DNA of 64,000 bases from Eupransor demetentiae (GTDB lineage Bacteria; Bacillota; Bacilli; Lactobacillales; Lactobacillaceae): contig NZ_CAWVOH010000001.1 of the NCBI RefSeq assembly GCF_963930865.1, positions 496,001 to 560,000 of the forward strand, read 5' to 3'. A program made the translations under genes and the position numbers. Shown here piece after piece: positions 15,569-21,612 of the stretch. How positions within the stretch are numbered: the first letter of the stretch is position 1; the number at the start of each line of letters is the position of its first letter. The notes under the pieces are model-generated. The model made no database searches. It was not told the DNA's origin and was given only the letters and a program-made list of their open reading frames with translations.

Positions 15569-16729
15569 TTAAACGACCTGTTCCTGTGCGATTTCATGTG
15601 TCTGGGTCAACAATTCCGAAAGTCCCTCGACGGCAGTCGTATACCAAGTAGCGGCCGTTTCTAGGCCGGCATCATCCAAAATCAAATCTGAGTGGTGCAA
15701 ACTGCTGTTACCACCAGAACCAATCTCGGCAAAGATGGCCGGAATGGTTTGCGTGTAGAGCGCAAAGTCTTCCCCTCCTGTCGTTGCTGGCAAGTCAATC
15801 AATTCGACTTTATCTTGAATCTTAGCCGCCAACAATTGGGCCAAGTCAGCGCGGTTGTTCAAGACTGCGGGTCCTTCTTCCCAGTCAATTTCAGCTTCCA
15901 AGTCAAAAGCGTCAGCCTGTCCTTGAACAGTTTGGTAAAAGCGCTTCTTGATCCCTTCGCGATCCTCATCAGTAAAGGTACGGATTGTACCTTCAAACCA
16001 GGCTTCGTCCGGAATAACATTCCAAGTGGAACCGGCTTCAATGTGCGTGACAGACAGCACGGCGGGATGGAAAGGATTCGTGTTACGAGAAATAATGGTT
16101 TGTAGCGCTGAAATCAAGGTCGTTGCGGCCACAATGGGATCATTGTTTTCATGGGGACGAGCGGCGTGGCCACCCTTACCCTTTAAACGCACGGAGAAAC
16201 GATCAACGGCAGCATTACGAGCGCCGGCCTTAACGGCCATCTGCCCTGCATTCAAGCTGGGCTCATTGTGGAAACCAGCAATATAACTGACATCGGACAA
16301 AATACCGCTGGCAATCACCTGCTTGGCCCCACGGTTAATTTCTTCAGCGGGCTGGAAAAGCAAACGAACTCGTGCAGTCAAATTATCGGCCTTTTCAACC
16401 AAACGTTCAGCCGCCAAAAGCAAGGAAGTCATGTGAAAATCGTGGCCACAAGCATGCATCACGCCCTCGTTTTCGGAGGCGTAGTTCAGGCCAGTTTGTT
16501 CCTTAATCGGCAGTGCATCAATATCGGCACGCAGGACGATAACCGGTGCATTTTCCGGTCCGATTTCGGCCACTACACCAGTTTTTAGGCTTGCAGGTGT
16601 AATAATGCGGTAGCCCAAGTCTTCCAAGCGGGCCTTCAAAAAGGCAGTGGTCTTGAATTCTTGGTTGGACAGCTCTGGATGCTGGTGTAGATAGTGACGA
16701 ATGGCGGTGGCATCTTGTAATTGTGACAT
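15569..16729 (-). CDS. M20D-family N-acyl amino acid amidohydrolase
   Basis: A 386-aa zinc peptidase-fold amidohydrolase; start at 16729 (MSQLQDATAIRHYL) behind CAGGAG. Metal ligands and catalytic residues are visible: MHACGHDFH (near residue 100), PAEE (near 135) and GGEDFALY near the C-terminus. The lid domain GKGGHAARPHENNDP is central. M20D enzymes hydrolyse N-acetyl, N-acyl or indole-conjugated amino acids, hippurate or N-acyl-cysteine. The Met-rich leader ORF upstream suggests that this one belongs to methionine or sulphur amino-acid supply, an inference from regulation. It may release Met from N-acyl-Met. Confidence 0.9.
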   Translation of the reverse strand: MSQLQDATAIRHYLHQHPELSNQEFKTTAFLKARLEDLGYRIITPASLKTGVVAEIGPENAPVIVLRADIDALPIKEQTGLNYASENEGVMHACGHDFHMTSLLLAAERLVEKADNLTARVRLLFQPAEEINRGAKQVIASGILSDVSYIAGFHNEPSLNAGQMAVKAGARNAAVDRFSVRLKGKGGHAARPHENNDPIVAATTLISALQTIISRNTNPFHPAVLSVTHIEAGSTWNVIPDEAWFEGTIRTFTDEDREGIKKRFYQTVQGQADAFDLEAEIDWEEGPAVLNNRADLAQLLAAKIQDKVELIDLPATTGGEDFALYTQTIPAIFAEIGSGGNSSLHHSDLILDDAGLETAATWYTTAVEGLSELLTQTHEIAQEQVV

Positions 16730-16751
16730 ATTATTTCTCCTGACTTCATCA

Positions 16752-16790
16752 ATAAAAAACAGCTTCAGTACCTTACATACTGAAACTGCT
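16752..16790 (-). terminator. Attenuator terminator of the amidohydrolase
   Basis: GCAGTTTCAGTA / TACTGAAGCTGT stem with one G-T wobble and a TTTTTT run. It ends about 15 nt before the gene's ribosome-binding site, so without antitermination it would prevent expression. Confidence 0.8.
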
Positions 16791-16799
16791 TCCAAAAAT

Positions 16800-16887
16800 G
16801 GTCTGACACCAAATTGCGCAAATGATCCAATATGAAGGTCTGAGTAACACAGGGAACAAGCCCAATCAAACCTTCATTTGGTAAGAA
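16800..16887 (-). promoter_or_regulatory. Competing helices of the Met leader
   Basis: Two mutually obstructing pairings are visible. GGAACAAG (16893-16900, inside leader codons 12-14) pairs with CTTGTTCC (16853-16860). A longer, about 16-bp helix joins 16865-16881 with 16826-16843 (core ATGAAGGT/ACCTTCAT). TTGTTCC of the first helix could alternatively pair with GGAAGCAG on the 5' side of the terminator. A duplicate TCAGACC occurs at 16837-16843 and 16800-16806. The exact switch is less certain than in the brnQ case. Confidence 0.5.
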
Positions 16888-16935
16888 TTAGCCTTGTTCC
16901 TTCTTCATCATTGACATCATCTGCATTTGTGACAT
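16888..16935 (-). CDS. Met-rich leader peptide of the amidohydrolase (15 aa)
   Basis: MSQMQMMSMMKKEQG: six Met codons of fifteen, with an AGGAGC ribosome-binding site 7 nt upstream, ending just before competing RNA helices and a terminator. The ribosome-binding site and first codons (CAGGAG ... ATGTCACAA) match those of the downstream gene, which starts MSQLQ, as if the leader arose by duplication of the gene's own translation start. Confidence 0.75.
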   Translation of the reverse strand: MSQMQMMSMMKKEQG

Positions 16936-16967
16936 AATTTTTGCTCCTGAATAGTTAAGACGAGATA

Positions 16968-16995
16968 ATTATAACAGAAATCTCATAATTATCAA
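16968..16995 (-). promoter_or_regulatory. Promoter of the Met leader, shared block
   Basis: TTGATA (16990-16995) and TATAAT (16968-16973) with a 16-nt spacer. The whole 28-nt block matches the MetQ-leader promoter at 24 of 28 positions, including the spacer core AATTATGAGATT. Confidence 0.7.
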
Positions 16996-17025
16996 ATCTT
17001 TTTAATATTATTTTTCAAGCAAGGC

Positions 17026-17056
17026 TTGACAGGACGTAATTAAGCTCCTGTATGAT
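17026..17056 (+). promoter_or_regulatory. Promoter of the Fst-like toxin mRNA
   Basis: TTGACA at 17026-17031 and TATGAT at 17051-17056, a 19-nt spacer, followed about 50 nt later by the toxin start. Confidence 0.6.
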
Positions 17057-17103
17057 ATTAAACATGGCGCTGTAGTTAGGCGTCGGGAAAGGAGGGCAAA
17101 AAC

Positions 17104-17223
17104 TTGAATTTCCTAAATATCCTTCTGCAACTGCTTCAAGCCATACTAATACCTGTATTAACCACTGTGTTATCAGATTTAGTACTAACTAAGTTGCATA
17201 AGTGGTCAAATCGAAAGAAATAG
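17104..17223 (+). CDS. Fst/Ldr-family type I toxin (39 aa)
   Basis: A 39-aa peptide starting with TTG at 17104, with a strong AAGGAGGG site 6 nt upstream; ATG is absent, so standard ORF finders miss it. The sequence is a single hydrophobic helix (FLNILLQLLQAILIPVLTTV) with the family's mid-helix proline, followed by a charged tail with Trp (KLHKWSNRKK). Fst/Lpt toxins insert in the membrane and compact the nucleoid. The antisense RNA downstream carries a 15-nt copy of its start region, so it is the toxin of a complete type I toxin-antitoxin locus. Confidence 0.8.
   Translation: MNFLNILLQLLQAILIPVLTTVLSDLVLTKLHKWSNRKK
17109..17123. repeat. Direct repeat DR-1 of the type I TA locus
   Basis: TTTCCTAAATATCCT, within toxin codons 2-7. 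It is an exact copy of 17318-17332. In Fst systems such repeats are where the convergent toxin mRNA and antisense RNA pair to block translation. Confidence 0.8.
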
Positions 17224-17232
17224 ACCGCATGT

Positions 17233-17261
17233 GCCTCAACTCTAGCCCGTTGAGGCTTTTT
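17233..17261 (+). terminator. Terminator of the toxin mRNA
   Basis: GCCTCAAC ... GTTGAGGC stem followed by a T run, 10 nt after the toxin stop. Confidence 0.75.
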
Positions 17262-17268
17262 AAAATAC

Positions 17269-17332
17269 AAAAAAGCCCCGCTAGCCCGCGGGGCTTTAGG
17301 AATGAGAGCAAAGACTCTTTCCTAAATATCCT
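17269..17332 (-). ncRNA. Antisense RNA (RNA II-like antitoxin) of the Fst-like locus
   Basis: An extended -10 (TGATATAAT, -10 at 17339-17344, minus strand) would start a transcript at about 17332. It would end at the GCCCCGC/GCGGGGC terminator with T run at 17269-17297, giving about 64 nt, close to the 65 nt known for RNA II of the enterococcal par locus. Its first 15 nt are complementary to the toxin translation start (17109-17123). It converges on the toxin transcript. Transcript ends are inferred. Confidence 0.75.
17318..17332. repeat. Direct repeat DR-2 of the type I TA locus
   Basis: Second exact copy of TTTCCTAAATATCCT, at the predicted 5' end of the antisense RNA. Confidence 0.8.
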
Positions 17333-17391
17333 AAAAGAATTATATCATGTTTTATTACAGATAAACACTGCATCCAAAAGACAAATACTTC

Positions 17392-17553
17392 TCACTTCCG
17401 ACGGCCACCCAGTAGCCACTGAAGTCCGATCAAGAACAGCCGAAATGGCAGAGTCAGAATCAGAAATAAGCTCCATTCCAGAATCAGCGGAATTGAAACC
17501 CACATCATCCAAATAAAGAGTAAGAATAATAAAAACAAAAATCCTTCAAGCAT
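17392..17553 (-). CDS. Small hydrophobic protein beside the TA locus (53 aa)
   Basis: Starts MLEGFLFLLFLLFIWMMWVS at 17553 with TAGGGG 6 nt upstream and ends LLGGRRK. It has two hydrophobic segments (residues 4-30 and 33-49) and is rich in Leu, Phe and Trp. The stop lies about 30 nt before the -10 of the antisense RNA on the same strand, so transcription of this gene could run into the antitoxin RNA. No family recognised. Confidence 0.55.
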   Translation of the reverse strand: MLEGFLFLLFLLFIWMMWVSIPLILEWSLFLILTLPFRLFLIGLQWLLGGRRK

Positions 17554-17660
17554 CGAATACCCCTACCTAATTTTTCTCTCCACTCGCTAAGAACAAGTAG
17601 TCTTATTGTAGCAAAATTAGGCAAAATGTCTAAAAAATATTATGCAGAAGTCACTCCTCG

Positions 17661-18143
17661 TTACAAATCCAAAATATAAAACTTATCCATCGCACTATGT
17701 TCGCCAGCTTTAATTGGCCTTTCAAGTGCTTTAAAACCATACTTTTCATAGATATGAATGGCTGGTGCAAGGTTATGATGCGTCTCCAAGTATAATTGCT
17801 CGTAACCCTCTTTTTGGGCGAATTCAACCGTTTTATCTAAAAGCTGATAGCTCAAACCTTTTCCACGTGCATTCGGGCTAAGGTAGAGCTTTTGAAATTC
17901 AGCAATCTTTTTATCTAAGTCATATTCGCCAACACCGGCGCCACCGAGCAATTCACCCGAATCATCAACCGCAACGAAGTAATGCCGATATTTTTCAGCA
18001 TCGTAGTATTTGCTCAAATAATCCAACTGCGGATCAAAGTAAGCCGTCCCCTTAATCGCCAAATCATTTGCCATTAAGGAAGACTGGATAATCGTCTTCA
18101 TTTTTGCATTGTCACTTGCCTGAATCGTTCGAATTGCTACCAT
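17661..18143 (-). CDS. GNAT acetyltransferase
   Basis: A 160-aa GNAT-fold protein: AEFQKLYLSPNARGKGLSYQLLDKTV contains the R/Q-x-x-G-x-G/A acetyl-CoA motif. It is followed by YLETHHNLAPAIHIYEKYGFKALE, the typical beta5-alpha4 region. It resembles Eis/ElaA-like small-molecule acetyltransferases; substrate unknown. Monocistronic, start behind TAGGAGGACATT. Confidence 0.88.
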   Translation of the reverse strand: MVAIRTIQASDNAKMKTIIQSSLMANDLAIKGTAYFDPQLDYLSKYYDAEKYRHYFVAVDDSGELLGGAGVGEYDLDKKIAEFQKLYLSPNARGKGLSYQLLDKTVEFAQKEGYEQLYLETHHNLAPAIHIYEKYGFKALERPIKAGEHSAMDKFYILDL

Positions 18144-18183
18144 AATGTCCTCCTAAGATTTTTCTAATTTTAACATAATCAAT

Positions 18184-18211
18184 AAAAAAACACCGCTAAT
18201 GCGATGCTTTT
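18184..18211 (-). terminator. Terminator downstream of the DUF915 hydrolase
   Basis: GCATCGCattaGCGGTGT stem followed by a T run on the minus-strand RNA. Confidence 0.7.
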
Positions 18212-18223
18212 CCGAAATACAAA

Positions 18224-19075
18224 TTACTGTTCTAAAAAGTCCAACATAGCAGCATCTACCTCTGAGTTTTCATGCAGTTTGGAATGCTGACCAAGTGCGC
18301 CAGTGATTAGCTTTTCCTTGTAACTTGAAGGTGATTGGACAAGATATTTAAGCGACTTCGACGATTTGTTGTAAACGGTCGTGTCCCCCGCCGGATTGCC
18401 CTGTGAATTTCCGAAAATGTTCAAGACCGCTACCTTATGTCGCTTATAAAAGTCGCGTAAAGGTAGAATCCGCTGGTACAAAATCGTTGGCTGACTCGGC
18501 TCACCATTGCTCTTCAGCGTTGAACCAGATTCTGGTCCGACCACGATCACACCGTTAAAGGGTGCCGCGATGGCAATCTGCTTTTTAACGATTGGCAAGG
18601 GCTGCTTAACCGAATCACTTTTCATCAAGTAGTAGGCAATTTCCTGATTACCCATGGAATGACCAACCAAATTAACGGAGTCCACGCCCTCTTTTTTGAG
18701 CTGCTCCATAATTTCCGTGGTCCATTTGACCGATTCGTTAAAATTCGTGTTGGTATTATCGTCGAATTGCACCAATACCAAGGGATTCTTATCATTCTTG
18801 CTGATGGCCCGTCCCATCGAAACCTTGCCATCCTTGGAAACCGTAACATTGATGCGCCGGTTCGAATAGCCGTGATCAACCAGGTACTGAGCCATCGATT
18901 TTTCGGCATTGCGAGATGAACCGTAGCCGTGAAAAAAGACGGTTGCGGTCTTACCCGAAACACTTGCTTCTTTTTGGGGCTCGTCATTTTGCTTCAAAGA
19001 ATGAATGCAGAAAAACGCCAGCACAATCACTAGCAAAGCAACGAATCCAGATAGTAATACTTTATTTTTTTTCAT
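18224..19075 (-). CDS. DUF915-family alpha/beta hydrolase, exported (paralogue 2)
   Basis: A 283-aa paralogue of 10547-11380 with the same signal anchor design, VFFHGYGSSRNAEKSMAQYLV oxyanion region, GHSMGN nucleophile elbow, DTTVYNKSSKSLKYLV acid loop and QHSKLHEN His. Probably membrane-anchored and acting outside the cell on an unknown ester. Separated by 60 nt from the flavoprotein gene upstream on the same strand; it could be the last gene of the metQ-like operon, though it may have its own promoter. Confidence 0.85.
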   Translation of the reverse strand: MKKNKVLLSGFVALLVIVLAFFCIHSLKQNDEPQKEASVSGKTATVFFHGYGSSRNAEKSMAQYLVDHGYSNRRINVTVSKDGKVSMGRAISKNDKNPLVLVQFDDNTNTNFNESVKWTTEIMEQLKKEGVDSVNLVGHSMGNQEIAYYLMKSDSVKQPLPIVKKQIAIAAPFNGVIVVGPESGSTLKSNGEPSQPTILYQRILPLRDFYKRHKVAVLNIFGNSQGNPAGDTTVYNKSSKSLKYLVQSPSSYKEKLITGALGQHSKLHENSEVDAAMLDFLEQ

Positions 19076-19135
19076 GTTTAATCCCGAATTAATCCAAAAT
19101 AAAAGGCAGGAGCACTGCTCACTGCCTATATTTTA

Positions 19136-19651
19136 TCATTGAACTTGTGCAGGCGTGGTCATTTTCACGCGTAGGTCGGCCAACTCATCCTCATTAGAGG
19201 CAATCCCGACAAAATTAAGCTTTAGGCGGTCGGTCAGCTTGGTTAAGCCTCCGTAGGTTGCGACAACTGGAATGTCCTGATTAGGTCGCGAACCCTGCAC
19301 AATGGCGTAAAGGTCGGCCCCGGCCAAAGCTTCACTGCGAACAGTGTGCTCCAAAAAGTTCTTAAGATGGGCCGAAATATTAAGCCAGTACACTGGCGTA
19401 CCAATCACCAGCGTTTGCGCTCCTGCTAATTTTTCAAAGACTTGATCATAGTCACCACGGTGCCCCTGGCCTAGCAAAGGAATCTGATAGTCAACTAAGT
19501 TAACTTGCTCAAAATCTTTACCTTCCAACAACTCGGTAGCCATTTCGACCGTCTTACCGTCGGTGTGCTGGCTAGCATTTAAGAAAACGGTCTTACCCGT
19601 TGAGGCAGCGTGCTGTGGCGCCATAAAATCTAATTCGATATTTTTGATCAT
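19136..19651 (-). CDS. NAD(P)H-dependent FMN reductase-like flavoprotein
   Basis: A 171-aa flavodoxin-fold protein: KTVFLNASQHTDGKT is the phosphate-binding loop of flavodoxin-like quinone or FMN reductases, and TLVIGTPVYWLNISAHLKNFLEHT is the conserved FMN-binding P-Y/W segment. The frame starts 18 nt downstream of the SGNH gene stop, so it is third in the leader-controlled MetQ-like operon. FMN reductases can supply reduced flavin for sulphur release from organosulphur compounds, a possible but unproved link. Confidence 0.85.
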   Translation of the reverse strand: MIKNIELDFMAPQHAASTGKTVFLNASQHTDGKTVEMATELLEGKDFEQVNLVDYQIPLLGQGHRGDYDQVFEKLAGAQTLVIGTPVYWLNISAHLKNFLEHTVRSEALAGADLYAIVQGSRPNQDIPVVATYGGLTKLTDRLKLNFVGIASNEDELADLRVKMTTPAQVQ

Positions 19652-19668
19652 AGAATAGCTCCTATTCT

Positions 19669-20502
19669 TTACTTGATAAAGCCATTTTGAACATAGCCGG
19701 CCAAGGCCTTTTCAAAGTATGGCAACCACAGTTGTTCATAACCAGCACGGGTTGGATGAATGGAATCCGCCATGTATTCGGGATGGGCAATGGTCTCTTG
19801 GATGACTTCGGGATCCTGTCCCAAGTTAATCAAACCAATCCCCCACTTTTGTTGCAGCTGCTTGACGGTTTCAATTTGCTTTTGGTAATAGGATTCTTCA
19901 CTGGGGTCAAAGCAAGTGTAGAAAATAACGGGCACGTGCCAGGTTTCTTGCGCATATTTGATAATGTACTCCATCGCACCCACCGTTGTCTTGGTATTAA
20001 AATCCGCTAAATTCTTACTACTTGAAATTTGTCCTTCCGGCACGTTGAAAGTCTTATCGTTGGTTGACAGCTGAACCACCATGGCATCCGGCTTCAAGTC
20101 TTTTGGAATTTCGGTCTTCATCCGGTTAACAAAAGTCAAGGGGTTCGAACCCCCCATGGTTGTCCCTGTGACGGCGTACTTATAGGATTGAATACCGTCG
20201 GCAGCCTGCAAATAATCCGGTGTTCCTTCTCCATAAGCGCGAAAACCATCCGTAATCGAAGACCCTAAGAAAATAATTTTCTTGCCGTTTAACTGATCAT
20301 AGTAAGGCGAGCGCTGAACGTTTTTGACGCTGTACTTGGCATCATTTCCCTGCAAGCGCCAAGCAAGGTTTTGCATGAAGGAAGCATTCGCATGAACTTG
20401 GTTAGTGTTTGGAAACGAGTCTGCGGATGCACCGGGCGTTACTGTATAAAAAGCCAACAAGGCCGCTCCGGTGCCCAATACTTCTTTTGTCCAAGTTTTC
20501 AT
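19669..20502 (-). CDS. Secreted SGNH/GDSL hydrolase
   Basis: A 277-aa protein starting at 20502 (MKTWTKEVLGTGAALLAFYT) behind GGGAGGA. An N-terminal signal peptide ends around GASA-DSF. SGNH blocks are present: block I FLGSSITDG (Ser), block II around TGTTMGG, block III LSTNDKT (Asn), block V DSIHPTRAGY (Asp, His). It should act outside the cell as an esterase or lipase. It follows the MetQ-like gene by 25 nt and is probably cotranscribed behind the Cys leader. Confidence 0.88.
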   Translation of the reverse strand: MKTWTKEVLGTGAALLAFYTVTPGASADSFPNTNQVHANASFMQNLAWRLQGNDAKYSVKNVQRSPYYDQLNGKKIIFLGSSITDGFRAYGEGTPDYLQAADGIQSYKYAVTGTTMGGSNPLTFVNRMKTEIPKDLKPDAMVVQLSTNDKTFNVPEGQISSSKNLADFNTKTTVGAMEYIIKYAQETWHVPVIFYTCFDPSEESYYQKQIETVKQLQQKWGIGLINLGQDPEVIQETIAHPEYMADSIHPTRAGYEQLWLPYFEKALAGYVQNGFIK

Positions 20503-20527
20503 CAATCTAGTCCTCCCATGCAATCCC

Positions 20528-21358
20528 TTAATACTTTGGAATTTCCCAATAATTATCACTGTTGTGTTTCTTCATGTAGTCCGCAAATTCCTTTGATTGG
20601 TAGGCCTTCGTAACGGCCTTTGCCCAATCGGAATTTGCATTCTTTTGGTTCGTTGCGGCCACGAGGAAGTAGTCACTTTGCACAGTTTCGGCTAACAACA
20701 TCTTCTTAACTGAAATCTTTGCCGCGTAGGCCACCGAACCAGGAATAATCGTATAGTCAAAGTCCGAAGCTATCCGTGGAATTGTTGATGAATCAACTTC
20801 GATTAAGTCCAAATTATAGGGGTTCTCGGCAATGTCACGCTTCGTGGCCTTCAAGGGATTAACGCCCGAACGCAACTTAATCCAGCCGGCTTTTTCCATC
20901 AAGCGATAGGCACGCGCCGCATTTGATGGATCATCCGGAACCGCAACCTTGTTACCCCTGCTAACTTCAGCCAAAGTTTTCTTTTGGGCGGGGTAAATTC
21001 CCATGTGACTAGTTGGAATCTTAGTTAGCGCAACCAAATGCCCCTTCTTTTCAGCATTAAAATTGTTCAAATAAGCCGTGTGCTGGTCGACATTCAAGTC
21101 AACTTCATTGTCATTCAAAGCAATATCGGCATTCAACAAGTTCGAGAAGGACTTAACCCGCACCTGGTAGCCTTCCTTAACCAGAATCGGCTTAATCCCC
21201 TTCAAAAACAAGTCGGTAAAGGGCGCTGGTGTCGAACCTAGCACAATGGTTTTGTTTTGACTGGAATGGTGTTGGGCAGGCTTAATAAAGGAAATATAAG
21301 CGAAAAAGCCCAACAGAACCACCAAAGCTAGTGGCCAGAACTTCTTAATTTTTGACAT
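20528..21358 (-). CDS. NlpA/MetQ-like substrate-binding protein without lipobox
   Basis: A 276-aa protein of the NlpA (lipoprotein 9) family. The family features are IVLGSTPAPFTDLF, VKSFSNLLNADIALNDNEVDLNVDQHTAYLNNFN, VPDDPSNAARAYRLMEKAGWIKL and FDYTIIPGSVAYAA. Relatives deliver methionine or related amino acids to MetNP. The N-terminus is an uncleaved-looking helix (WPLALVVLLGFFAYISF) and has no Cys lipobox at all, so it may be a membrane-anchored binding protein. No metN or metP is adjacent. The Cys-rich leader upstream suggests a cystine/cysteine-linked role. Confidence 0.9.
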   Translation of the reverse strand: MSKIKKFWPLALVVLLGFFAYISFIKPAQHHSSQNKTIVLGSTPAPFTDLFLKGIKPILVKEGYQVRVKSFSNLLNADIALNDNEVDLNVDQHTAYLNNFNAEKKGHLVALTKIPTSHMGIYPAQKKTLAEVSRGNKVAVPDDPSNAARAYRLMEKAGWIKLRSGVNPLKATKRDIAENPYNLDLIEVDSSTIPRIASDFDYTIIPGSVAYAAKISVKKMLLAETVQSDYFLVAATNQKNANSDWAKAVTKAYQSKEFADYMKKHNSDNYWEIPKY

Positions 21359-21385
21359 CTTAACCTCTTTTCAAATGAAAGGTTC

Positions 21386-21415
21386 AAAAAAAGCAGCATC
21401 CCCTGGATCCTGCTT
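21386..21415 (-). terminator. Attenuator terminator of the MetQ-like gene
   Basis: AAGCAGGATCC ag GGGATGCTGCTT stem followed by a T run, 30 nt before the coding start. Confidence 0.8.
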
Positions 21416-21514
21416 TTGGTTGAGTTTACCTATCCCAAATACTGTTACCAGAAATGAATTGCCTCGTTCAAACCGCCAAATATCGAACAGTTTGCAGGAG
21501 GACATTACGCCTCC
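21416..21514 (-). promoter_or_regulatory. Competing helices of the Cys leader
   Basis: GGGAGG (21510-21515) pairs with CCTCCT (21496-21501). CAAACTG (21488-21494) pairs with CGGTTTG (21469-21475). TCCTGC (21494-21499) can alternatively pair with GCAGGA (21408-21413) on the 5' side of the terminator. An outer 9-bp helix joins 21547-21555 (GAGTTTACC, just before the leader ORF) with 21422-21430. A ribosome stalled on the Cys codons would mask GGGAGG, free CCTCCTGC and allow antitermination. Confidence 0.6.
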
Positions 21515-21544
21515 CTACTTGTTAGAACAGCAACACAACATCAT
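21515..21544 (-). CDS. Cys-rich leader peptide of the MetQ-like gene (9 aa)
   Basis: MMLCCCSNK: three consecutive cysteine codons (TGT TGC TGT) in a nine-codon ORF placed between the promoter and the attenuator hairpins. The ribosome-binding site is weak (AAGCGAG, about 10 nt upstream) and lies inside the outer helix of the leader. Either of the two ATGs could start it. Probable control ORF. Confidence 0.65.
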   Translation of the reverse strand: MMLCCCSNK

Positions 21545-21578
21545 TTGGTAAACTCGCTTTCGTCGTAAATTTATTTAT

Positions 21579-21606
21579 ATTCTAACAATAATCTCATAAT
21601 TGTCAA
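21579..21606 (-). promoter_or_regulatory. Promoter of the Cys leader, shared block
   Basis: TTGACA (21601-21606) and TAGAAT (21579-21584), 16-nt spacer; 24 of 28 identical with the Met leader promoter at 16968-16995. Confidence 0.7.
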
Positions 21607-21612
21607 TTCCAA

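Noticed and set aside
17202..17516. 104-codon plus-strand frame across the antisense RNA
   Set aside because: It crosses two terminators and the antisense RNA promoter, lacks a ribosome-binding site and lies antisense to the 53-aa hydrophobic gene.
21386..21606. MetQ-gene leader as an S-box, SMK box or T-box
   Set aside because: No S-box core, no SMK core and no GGTGGNACCGCG motif; a Cys-codon mini-ORF with terminator explains the region better.
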